From: Candidatus Gastranaerophilales bacterium | GTDB taxonomy: Bacteria; Cyanobacteriota; Vampirovibrionia; Gastranaerophilales; Gastranaerophilaceae | Direction: 5' to 3' | Length of the DNA stretch: 64,000 bases | NCBI GenBank assembly: GCA_944323695.1 | Contig: CALUTI010000001.1 | Coordinates: 124,001-188,000 of the forward strand | Part shown: piece by piece, positions 27,487 through 34,430 of the stretch | Position numbering within the stretch: the stretch's first letter is position 1 | Layout: each line of letters opens with the position of its first letter | The notes under the pieces: model-generated | Seen by the model: the letters and a program-made list of their open reading frames with translations, nothing else | Told to the model about the DNA's origin: nothing | Database searches by the model: none | Program-made: the position numbers and the translations under genes

Positions 27487-27591
27487 TTATTTAATTAAAA
27501 TCGGTAACAGCATTAAGCCTACAGTCCAGGCGATAAATGTTACTGCTATAATCGCAATTATAATTTTTTGATGTTTTCTGAAAAATTCCAT
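27487..27591 (-). CDS. 34-aa single-pass membrane protein heading the envelope operon
   Basis: ATG at 27589-27591 after tggggaaaat. The product begins MEFFRKHQK, then a single hydrophobic helix (IIIAIIAVTFIAWTVGLMLL), and ends PILIK. It stops 2 nt before the M23 peptidase start, an arrangement that suggests translational coupling. Basic residues before the helix predict the N-terminus stays in the cytoplasm. No homologue is recognised. Confidence 0.7.
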   Translation of the reverse strand: MEFFRKHQKIIIAIIAVTFIAWTVGLMLLPILIK

Positions 27592-27692
27592 ATTTTCCCC
27601 ATTTATTACTAATATAATACTATCAAAAAACTCAAAGTGCAATTATTTAAAATAAATTTGCAAAAAAATGTAAAATCATTTAATATAGCGAT

Positions 27693-30089
27693 ATGGAATA
27701 CAATTTTACAAGCAGAGAGTTTGATCAAAAGTCACTTTTAAAAAACGATTTAAGCGGCATAAATCCGTTTTTGCTGGAAAACAGCACAAAACAAATTGAC
27801 TGTATATTTAATTTTTTGCAAGGTAACACTTCTTTGCTTCTTGTGAACGGATTTTTAGGTACCGGAAAATCAAGTGTTGTTAATCACTGCCTTACAACAG
27901 CTCTGGCTGAAGATACGATTGTACTTGAATATAATTGTTTTGAGACAACGATTTTGGATGATATTCTGCTTGCTTTTTTTGAAGAATTCAAAAAACTTAC
28001 AGCACTTGAAAAAATCACTGTGCCAAAGATAAAAACCGAAAACTTTACACAAAAGATTAACGCATATTTCCAATCCGTAAATAAACCTGTGGTTGTGGTA
28101 ATAAATTCATTTGAAGAAGTTTTAAAATCCAACAAACCGGAAATTTTAGGGTTTATATTGCACCTTTGCGGAATGGAAAATATAAAAGTTGTCTTAATTT
28201 CCAGAAGTTTTGACTTTTCTGATTTTGAAGGGAAAATAAAATACGAAAAAACAACTGTTCTTGCGCTTCAAAAATCCGTATTTGAAAAGTATCTTCGCTC
28301 TGAAGATTTCAAGCAGATAGGGCCACTGTCCGACGAGTTATACAAATTAACCCGCGGATATTTTTTCTATACGACTTTGTCTTTAAAAATAATGAAGCTC
28401 AGGAATTTAGACTTGGGCAAATTTTTAGACGGATATTCAAAAAGCTTTCTAAGCTTTAATGATTTTATACTGCGGGAGGCGCTTGCGCTTGTGGATCCTG
28501 TAAGCGGTCACTTATTCAGATTTTTAACTGTAATAAGGCATCCTATCAGCATAAAACTTTTGAAAACAATCCACCTGTGGGATGAAGAAAAAATGTTATT
28601 CTTCACGAATAACCTTGTACTTTCAAGGTTAGGAGAATACGTATATTTGCAGGATTACTATAAAATAATTGCGGAAAACTCCATTCCGCCAAACGTTGCC
28701 ATAAAACTTCATCAGGGATGCGTGGATTTATATAACACCCAATTACCGCTAAAACCGCTTGAAAGAGATATAATTATTTCCAGACAGACTATGCGCAACG
28801 AAATTGAATATCACTCAATGTTCATTCCGCAAAAACGTTATATCCAATCTCATGACATAACTCAAAAGGCGGAAGCGGCAAAATACAGCGAAAAAGCAAT
28901 TGAGTTAAAAAATGAAACCGTTGAACAGCCTAAAGAAGAAAAAATCAAAAACATTTCATTTATTTTTGATGATGATGAAACAGGCGTTCTTGATAAAATT
29001 GCGGATTCAATAAAAAATTTCTTAAACTTCAGCGATGAGCGTGCAAAACAGGAGAAAGAAGAAAGCAAGCTATCTCTTACCGAGCTTATGAACAAAGCAA
29101 AGCAAGAGGAATCTTCTTTCAATTATAAACATGCAATTTCGCTATATCAAAAATGTCTGGCGCAGAAAAATGATGACGATTATTACACATATCTGCCGAC
29201 CATTTACACAAAACTTGCACAAAATTACCAGAACCTTTCCGACTGGTATGACGCCCAAAAATATTTTGAAATGGCAGGAGATTTTTACAGCTCAACCGGT
29301 GATACGGAAAAAATTAACGAAACAAAATATAATATTGCAAATATTTTCTATATGACATTTAAACGTGATAAAGCAAAGACTCTGCTTTTAGAAATAGAAA
29401 AAAATAATATTTCAGACGAATTGAGAATAAAAGTTTTGAATGCACTTGCGAATTTAAGCAATGACAGCAATATAATTTACAGTTATTACAAAAAAGCACT
29501 TGACATAAATCCGGTTAATATAAGTAAAAACGTCTTATCGGAATTATATTACAAATTTGCACTGGTAAATGAAGATAGAGGCGACGAAAAAACAGCCGTA
29601 GAATATTACAAAAAGTGCATAAGCCTTGATTCCAACCCGAAAAATAATCCAAATCTTTCAAATGCACTTTCCAACATTGCACTTTTATATGACGATATAG
29701 GGGAATCTGAAACTGCGGTTAAGTATTATCTTGAAAGTATAAAGCTTGATGAACAGATAAAAAATATAAACGGAATTTATAATTCGTCAATGAAACTTGC
29801 GGAGATCTATGCCGCAAAAACTCCTGAAAAAGCTGTTGAATACTACAATCAGGCACTGAATTATGCAAACGTTTTAAACGAACCGTTTTATATAATTTCT
29901 ACGGCAACAGCACTCGGTGATTTTTATTTCAACCGAAAAGAAAATGCGCTTGCGCTTAAAAATTACAAACATGCTTATAATTTTGCAAATGAAGGGATTT
30001 ACAAAGAAAACGCACCCAAAATTCTTCAGCGTATAGAAGATATTAAAATGCGGGTTGGGGAAGAAAGGTTTAAAGAGCTTGAAAAATAA
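27693..30089 (+). CDS. P-loop ATPase with C-terminal TPR repeats (STAND-like)
   Basis: A 798-aa protein. Walker A GFLGTGKSS is at 53-61 and a Walker B-like VVVVINSFEE near 132-141. ISRSF near 168 may be a sensor. A helical middle (200-400), a charged linker with FIFDDDETG (about 420-470) and at least seven TPR-like repeats (about 465-785: YKKCISLD, AVKYYLESIKLDEQ, AVEYYNQALNYANV) follow. STAND proteins switch on signal binding to the repeats. The target is unknown. TAATAT lies 6 nt before the ATG and TTGCAA 17 bp further up, so the mRNA is likely leaderless. It overlaps rsmG. Confidence 0.8.
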   Translation: MEYNFTSREFDQKSLLKNDLSGINPFLLENSTKQIDCIFNFLQGNTSLLLVNGFLGTGKSSVVNHCLTTALAEDTIVLEYNCFETTILDDILLAFFEEFKKLTALEKITVPKIKTENFTQKINAYFQSVNKPVVVVINSFEEVLKSNKPEILGFILHLCGMENIKVVLISRSFDFSDFEGKIKYEKTTVLALQKSVFEKYLRSEDFKQIGPLSDELYKLTRGYFFYTTLSLKIMKLRNLDLGKFLDGYSKSFLSFNDFILREALALVDPVSGHLFRFLTVIRHPISIKLLKTIHLWDEEKMLFFTNNLVLSRLGEYVYLQDYYKIIAENSIPPNVAIKLHQGCVDLYNTQLPLKPLERDIIISRQTMRNEIEYHSMFIPQKRYIQSHDITQKAEAAKYSEKAIELKNETVEQPKEEKIKNISFIFDDDETGVLDKIADSIKNFLNFSDERAKQEKEESKLSLTELMNKAKQEESSFNYKHAISLYQKCLAQKNDDDYYTYLPTIYTKLAQNYQNLSDWYDAQKYFEMAGDFYSSTGDTEKINETKYNIANIFYMTFKRDKAKTLLLEIEKNNISDELRIKVLNALANLSNDSNIIYSYYKKALDINPVNISKNVLSELYYKFALVNEDRGDEKTAVEYYKKCISLDSNPKNNPNLSNALSNIALLYDDIGESETAVKYYLESIKLDEQIKNINGIYNSSMKLAEIYAAKTPEKAVEYYNQALNYANVLNEPFYIISTATALGDFYFNRKENALALKNYKHAYNFANEGIYKENAPKILQRIEDIKMRVGEERFKELEK

Positions 30090-30678
30090 AGAAGTCTACA
30101 AAGATTATATGGATGCTTTTTTACGTCAAAATGCAGTCGTCAATTTGATTTCTAAAAATGACGAAAAATTTTTGTGGGAAAAACATGTTGTTGACAGCCT
30201 TTCTATAGAAAAATTCTTTGAGAAATATTACCCACTATTGGAAGAGGGTATAAAGCTGCTCGATATCGGAACAGGCGGCGGATTCCCCGCTGTTCCGATT
30301 GCATTAACATACCCAGGGCTGAATGTAACTGCTCTTGACAGCATAAGAAAAAAAATTAACGCAATAGAAAATATTAAACAGGAATTAAACATCAAAAACC
30401 TCACAACAGTTTGCGACAGGGCGGAAAATATTAAAGAAAAATTTGATATCATAACCTCACGCGCAGTAGCTTCACTTGATAAAATTTGCAGCTATGCGCT
30501 GCCCTTACTTAAAAAAGACGGATACTTTGTAGCATACAAATCACGCAAAACTCCTGAAGAACTGGATTCTGCCGAAAAAGTGCTGAAAAAATATAATTCA
30601 AAGGTAATTGATATTATTGAATATCAATTACCTCTTGAAGAAAATTATACACGGAATTTAATTATTATAAAAAATTAA
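30079..30678 (+). CDS. rsmG: 16S rRNA (guanine-527-N7)-methyltransferase
   Basis: A 199-aa SAM-dependent methyltransferase of the RsmG (GidB) family. It shows the N-terminal NAVVNLIS segment, motif I LLDIGTGGGFPAVPIAL near 60, the Asp after beta-2 (TALDS) and SRAVASLDKI near 130. I place the start at TTG 30079, preceded by agaaagg; a longer form from TTG 30055 is also open but has no SD. It overlaps the 3' end of the P-loop/TPR gene and, by 4 bp, the convergent prepilin gene. Confidence 0.93.
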   Translation: MKNKEVYKDYMDAFLRQNAVVNLISKNDEKFLWEKHVVDSLSIEKFFEKYYPLLEEGIKLLDIGTGGGFPAVPIALTYPGLNVTALDSIRKKINAIENIKQELNIKNLTTVCDRAENIKEKFDIITSRAVASLDKICSYALPLLKKDGYFVAYKSRKTPEELDSAEKVLKKYNSKVIDIIEYQLPLEENYTRNLIIIKN

Positions 30679-31655
30679 TTGCCTGCTTCTTTACAGCTAT
30701 GAGGTCCATCCCAGGCAAGATCTTCACGGCAGTGGAGATAATCCATATTTTTGTTATATATTACCCAGGCTGCACATCCCATACCGGCAGTTCTTTCTGT
30801 CGCTGCCGGATCACAACCGTAACCTTCAAAGGTATAAGAAGTAGCACCTTTCATCCCTGCAGGGAAAAGACCTTTGTCATTAAACACGAAATAAAATCTG
30901 TTTTTGCCTAATACTGCATCTTTTCCAAAAGGCAATATCACAAAAATTGATCCGCTCTTGCTATATGCATCATAATTTCCCATATGAACATAGGTACCGT
31001 CACTTAGGAAAAAACGTTCTTCCGGAGATGAATCGCTTGTATTACTGCCGGTAAGTACGCCCCCAGCGTCTTCAGTTTTCAGACCGCCTATCGTATACCA
31101 TGCTCCCGGAAAACAAACTTTTCCGGTTTCGCATGTTTTCGCAACTTTTAAATACTTTTTCAAACGTGAAACAATTAAAATATTTGCTGAATGGTCATAA
31201 ATAGGCTTGTCCTCGTCATTTACTTCGCCGGTGACAGTATTTTTTAATCCCCATGTGCTCAATTGCCCGTATTCAGCCTGCGTCATTTGATAGGCCTGGG
31301 AAAATGTAGAATAGACCTTTGTAAGACTTGACACAATCTGCTTTTCTTGATATTTAGTAATAAGTGTCGGTATTGTCATTGCCGCTACCACACCAATTAT
31401 CCCCAAGGTTATCAATACCTCAGCTAAAGTAAAGGCCAATTTACATTTACTTAACCCCATGCCTATTTGAGAATTGTAGTTTTTCTGTTTTACACGTTTT
31501 TTTATTAAACTATAATTTGCCATAATTGTATTATAGTTTGCATTTTTAAAAATGTCAAACCCTTCAAATACGGTTACAATACCGCTAAAACCCTTGTAAA
31601 ATCTACTTAGAGGAGACGCCCCCCCCCCGTTTCCAGAACTTTCAAATCTTATCAT
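30675..31655 (-). CDS. Type IV prepilin-like protein with long leader and G10 tract
   Basis: From ATG 31653-31655 (SD aaaggagg) the ORF reads MIRFESSGNGGGASPLSRFY and continues in frame through 69 leader residues to FTLAEVLITLGIIGVVAAM, a class III signal with Glu at +5 (Ala in place of the usual Gly before Phe). The pseudopilin body ends in a Cys-containing domain. An internal in-frame ATG at 31521-31523 has a consensus promoter 6 nt upstream and would give a 282-aa form with an ordinary short leader. Both starts are plausible. Its end overlaps rsmG by 4 bp. Function: minor pilin or pseudopilin of a type II/IV system. Confidence 0.85.
   Translation of the reverse strand: MIRFESSGNGGGASPLSRFYKGFSGIVTVFEGFDIFKNANYNTIMANYSLIKKRVKQKNYNSQIGMGLSKCKLAFTLAEVLITLGIIGVVAAMTIPTLITKYQEKQIVSSLTKVYSTFSQAYQMTQAEYGQLSTWGLKNTVTGEVNDEDKPIYDHSANILIVSRLKKYLKVAKTCETGKVCFPGAWYTIGGLKTEDAGGVLTGSNTSDSSPEERFFLSDGTYVHMGNYDAYSKSGSIFVILPFGKDAVLGKNRFYFVFNDKGLFPAGMKGATSYTFEGYGCDPAATERTAGMGCAAWVIYNKNMDYLHCREDLAWDGPHSCKEAGN
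31530..31558 (-). promoter_or_regulatory. Consensus promoter inside the prepilin leader
   Basis: On the minus strand TTGACA (31553-31558), 17-bp spacer, TATAAT (31530-31535), 6 nt, then in-frame ATG at 31521-31523. Both boxes are perfect, so a leaderless mRNA for the short prepilin form is likely. Confidence 0.75.
31619..31628 (-). repeat. G10 homopolymer in the prepilin leader
   Basis: Ten consecutive G on the coding strand, codons 10-13 of the long leader ORF. Here the tract keeps the prepilin in frame, in contrast to the G9 tract at 18723. Confidence 0.75.
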
Positions 31656-31687
31656 AACAACCTCCTTTTTCGGTCTTATTATAACAT

Positions 31688-31716
31688 AAAAAAAAACCAC
31701 TCAACAAGTGAGTGGG
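31688..31716 (-). terminator. Terminator-like hairpin upstream of the prepilin gene
   Basis: On the minus strand CCACTCA / TGAGTGG with a 5-nt loop is followed by nine T. It lies 33 nt before the long prepilin start, where no minus-strand gene ends nearby. It may be a transcription attenuator in a prepilin leader RNA or a stop for antisense transcription. Confidence 0.5.
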
Positions 31717-31769
31717 TCGTTTTCTGCATCCTAATGGTCTCTTTTAGTGTTTATTATTTAGGAGTTTAT

Positions 31770-31868
31770 ATGTTTTTGGGGTTAATGAATCTATTTATAT
31801 TTAGTGTTTCGACTACACTTAAATCTTACTCATTTATTATTGCATACACAATTTTAAATGTCAACTAA
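31770..31868 (+). CDS. Possible 32-aa hydrophobic small protein
   Basis: ATG at 31770 after taggag with 7 nt spacing. The product starts MFLGLMNLFIFSVS and ends AYTILNVN; it is hydrophobic with two Thr/Ser patches. The rest of 31656-32066 holds only AT-rich DNA and the hairpin at 31688. No homologue is recognised. Confidence 0.3.
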   Translation: MFLGLMNLFIFSVSTTLKSYSFIIAYTILNVN

Positions 31869-32066
31869 ATGTTTTAATATTTTTTTCATATACCCGAAAA
31901 GCTAATAATAGTGTATATTTTACACTTTACAAAACTTAACATTGTCCTAGAAAGTTGTCAAATCAGGGAATAATAGACATGGGGATAGTTATTTTTCTTA
32001 ACAAAAAGGCAATTATTTTCCCGATATATACTTTATATATATAAGAGTATAAAAAAAGGAAAGAGT

Positions 32067-32327
32067 ATGGCAAATTTTTTCGGTACAAAATTTGCGGCAT
32101 TAACACAGCCGACATACACACACTTTAAAGGCGCAGACAAGGAGACAACTCAATTTTTAAGAGATGCGAGATTGAACGACTTTTTTGCAGGAATAAGTGT
32201 TGGAACAAATACAATAACCGGTGATAAAATTGACGGACTGACAAACAGGAATATTTCATTTGCAGATCGTAAATTTTTCGAAGAAAACGGTTATTATGCA
32301 AGCCCGACAGCAGCTTGGATAGCATAA
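32067..32327 (+). CDS. Short orphan protein (86 aa)
   Basis: An 86-aa soluble protein of unknown family with a good SD (aaggaaaga). It is rich in Thr, Phe and Asn (FFGTKFAALTQPTYTHFKG; GISVGTNTITGDKIDG) and has no signal peptide or membrane helix. A second short gene starts 10 bp downstream with the same MAN start, and both probably form one transcript. Neither resembles a toxin or antitoxin that I know. Confidence 0.6.
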   Translation: MANFFGTKFAALTQPTYTHFKGADKETTQFLRDARLNDFFAGISVGTNTITGDKIDGLTNRNISFADRKFFEENGYYASPTAAWIA

Positions 32328-32337
32328 CGAGGACGAC

Positions 32338-32634
32338 ATGGCAAACGGTGACGATTTAAAAATAGGCGGTTTTAAAGACCTTAATATGCAAGTAATGGGT
32401 GCAGATAACGGAAGTATCGGCACAACACCTGTTACGCTGCCGAATAGTGATTACAATTCATTCAGGCCAAACAGGATCAATAATCAAACACAATTTTTAA
32501 GCCTTACCGCACAGCATACAACTACCAAATTCAATTCACAAAATTTTGATTTTCAATTTGGCACGACAACGGGATTAAATCCATATCAAAAGCTTACGCA
32601 GGATCAAGGGAAATTACTCCACACCATAGGATAA
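32338..32634 (+). CDS. Short orphan protein (98 aa)
   Basis: A 98-aa soluble protein, Asn/Thr/Gln/Phe-rich, starting MANGDDLKIGGFKDLNMQ and with NFDFQFGTTTGLNPYQKL near the end. The SD (cgaggac) is acceptable. No signal peptide, no Cys and no known domain. Composition recalls type III export substrates or surface repeats, but that is a guess. The inverted-repeat element starts 30 bp downstream. Confidence 0.58.
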   Translation: MANGDDLKIGGFKDLNMQVMGADNGSIGTTPVTLPNSDYNSFRPNRINNQTQFLSLTAQHTTTKFNSQNFDFQFGTTTGLNPYQKLTQDQGKLLHTIG

Positions 32635-32664
32635 TAAACGCGTCCGAGCCGGATATCAAATTGT

Positions 32665-33027
32665 CTTTACATAAAAACTATTATAGGAAGCTATCAGCAT
32701 TTTCTTTCTCTTTGTTGCGAAGCAAAGAGAAAGAAAACGCTGGCAAAAGAAAGAGAAACACGCGATTGAAATGACCGAGTGAGCAGGGGACACCCCTGCC
32801 ACCCCGTTAAAGCCGGCATAGCCGGCTCCGCGCCGTGATTATAGGCGCGGTAAACGATTGCAAGCGTCAGCTTGCAACGGCACGGATGTGCGCCCGTTAG
32901 GGCTTGAGCAATCCGTAGGATTGCAAGTAAACACGCGTGTTTTTCTTTTTCGGTTCACTTTTTCTTTTTGCATCGCAACAAAAAGAAAAAGTGAACAAAA
33001 GATTCCGATAATAGTTTTTATGTAAAG
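32665..33027. mobile_element. 363-bp MITE-like element with 20-bp perfect terminal inverted repeats and eight hairpins
   Basis: The ends ctttacataaaaactattat (32665-32684) and its exact reverse complement (33008-33027) bound the unit; four more bases match after one mismatch. Inside are perfect stems: 32700-32737 (15 bp, 8-nt loop), 32783-32799 (7 bp), 32811-32827 (7 bp), 32828-32850 (7 bp), 32858-32877 (8 bp), 32908-32924 (7 bp), a 14-bp palindrome at 32929-32942, and 32953-32996 (18 bp, 8-nt loop). The core is much GC-richer than its surroundings and carries no credible ORF. It fits a non-autonomous mobile element or a structured RNA gene. No transposase is nearby. Confidence 0.65.
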
Positions 33028-33105
33028 CGCCTTACCAATGTTGGCACAATATGTTGTCCTGCCTCAGGCAGATAATAGTTTTTATGTATAACACTGTTGG
33101 TACAG
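33028..33105. repeat. Partial third copy of the element end
   Basis: Positions 33072-33088 repeat 17 bases of the right terminal repeat (ataatagtttttatgta) in the same orientation. The following bases (acactgttggtacag) resemble those after the first copy (accaatgttggcaca). It looks like a tandem duplication of the end plus flank. Confidence 0.55.
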
Positions 33106-33140
33106 TAAAAAAAAACGCCCCTTTTCAGGGGCGTTTTAAA
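33106..33140 (-). terminator. Terminator of the aminotransferase gene
   Basis: aacgcccc / ggggcgtt stem with a TTTTCA loop; on the minus strand it is followed by nine T. It lies just past the stop codon at 33146. Confidence 0.9.
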
Positions 33141-33145
33141 ATTAA

Positions 33146-34270
33146 TTAAACACCAACTTTTGATTTTGATTTATTGATACAATCAATCAAAGTTTTGGCA
33201 ACTGTTTGTTGTTCTTCTTCCGTAAGTTCGGGGAACATCGGAAGTGAAATAACCATTTCTGTATTTTTTTCGGAAACAGGTAAAGAACCTTTTCCTACGC
33301 CCAAATATTCATGAACCTTTTGCAAGTGCAACGGAATAGGATAATAAAGCATAGCACCTATACCGTTTTCCTGAAGCATTTTGTGAACTTCATCTCTGTT
33401 AGGAATTTTAACAGTATATTGGTGGTAAACACAATATGTATTATCCAATTCTTTCGGAGTTTGAATATCAGCACAGTCTTTGAACAATTCATTGTAATAA
33501 TAAGCATGTTTACGTCTCATTTCATTCCACTGTTTTACATGCGGAAGTTTTACGCGCAAAATTGCTGCCTGAATTTCATCAAGACGGCTGTTTACACCGA
33601 TTTCATCATGGTGATAACGGATTGCACCGCCATGGTTACGCAATGCGATAACTCTATCTTTTAATTTTTCATCATTTGTCATGATAAGACCACCGTCGCC
33701 CATGCCGCCAAGGTTTTTAGTCGGATAGAAGCTTAAGCAGCCAAAGTCACCGAATGTGCCGACCATTTTGCCTTTATACAAAGCACCGATTGCCTGGCAG
33801 CAGTCTTCTATTACGTGTAAATTATGGCGTTTTGCAACATCCATAATAACATCCATATCACATGGCTGACCGTAAAGGTGAACCGGAATAATTGCTTTTG
33901 TTCTCGGGGTAATTGCTGCCTCTAATTTTGAAGCATCCATGTTGAATGTATCTTTATCAATATCTACAAAAACAGGTTTTGCACCAACAATTCCTATAGC
34001 CTCAGTTGTAGCAACAAATGTAAATGCAACAGTAATAACTTCATCACCCGCGCCGATATCTAATGCACGTAAAGCCAAATGCAATGCATCTGTTCCTGAG
34101 TTTAAACCGACAGTATATTTACAGCCGATAAAATCAGCCAATTCCTGCTCCAAAGCCTTTGTATTAGGTCCCAAAATATAAGAACCTGAACGTAAAACTT
34201 CGCATACTGCTTTTTCAACTTCCGCACCAATTGTTGCGTACTGACGTTTTGAATCTAAAATAGGTATCAT
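33146..34270 (-). CDS. DegT/DnrJ/EryC1/StrS family sugar aminotransferase
   Basis: A 374-aa PLP enzyme of the sugar-nucleotide aminotransferase family. Visible: GLNSGTDALHLAL near 55, VIEDCCQAIGALYKGK near 155 and the PLP Lys in SFYPTKNLGGMGDGG near 185. It aminates a UDP- or dTDP-keto sugar, probably for a surface glycan. Start ATG has ggagata upstream. A REP-like repeat (34297-34365) separates it from the O-antigen-ligase gene. Confidence 0.93.
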   Translation of the reverse strand: MIPILDSKRQYATIGAEVEKAVCEVLRSGSYILGPNTKALEQELADFIGCKYTVGLNSGTDALHLALRALDIGAGDEVITVAFTFVATTEAIGIVGAKPVFVDIDKDTFNMDASKLEAAITPRTKAIIPVHLYGQPCDMDVIMDVAKRHNLHVIEDCCQAIGALYKGKMVGTFGDFGCLSFYPTKNLGGMGDGGLIMTNDEKLKDRVIALRNHGGAIRYHHDEIGVNSRLDEIQAAILRVKLPHVKQWNEMRRKHAYYYNELFKDCADIQTPKELDNTYCVYHQYTVKIPNRDEVHKMLQENGIGAMLYYPIPLHLQKVHEYLGVGKGSLPVSEKNTEMVISLPMFPELTEEEQQTVAKTLIDCINKSKSKVGV

Positions 34271-34296
34271 ATATATCTCCTTCTCTTATGAGCGCC

Positions 34297-34365
34297 ATGA
34301 GATTCTTCAGCCGGCAGTCATTCTGAGCAAAGCGAAGAATCTCATAAATCCGGCCTCAGAATGAC
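34297..34365. repeat. REP-like repeat with interleaved inverted arms
   Basis: Two perfect inverted repeats are interleaved: ATGAGATTCTTC (34297-34308) with GAAGAATCTCAT (34334-34345), and GTCATTCTGAG (34317-34327) with CTCAGAATGAC (34355-34365). In RNA the A-B-A'-B' order gives either two exclusive hairpins or a pseudoknot. Form and content are typical of dispersed extragenic palindromes. Confidence 0.7.
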
Positions 34366-34430
34366 GGAAATTATCTTCCTATATATTTAAGTTTACCACA
34401 GGTTTTTCATGCCTTTATAAAAGCTTTATA

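Noticed and set aside
27693-30089. Avs-type antiphage NTPase
   Set aside because: No effector nuclease or other defence domain and the neighbours are housekeeping genes; general STAND-like assignment is safer.
32067-32634. Toxin-antitoxin pair
   Set aside because: Both products lack any known toxin or DNA-binding fold; size and gene order alone are not enough.
32665-33027. Integron attC array or CRISPR
   Set aside because: No integrase or cas gene, no evenly spaced direct repeats, and the stems differ from one another.
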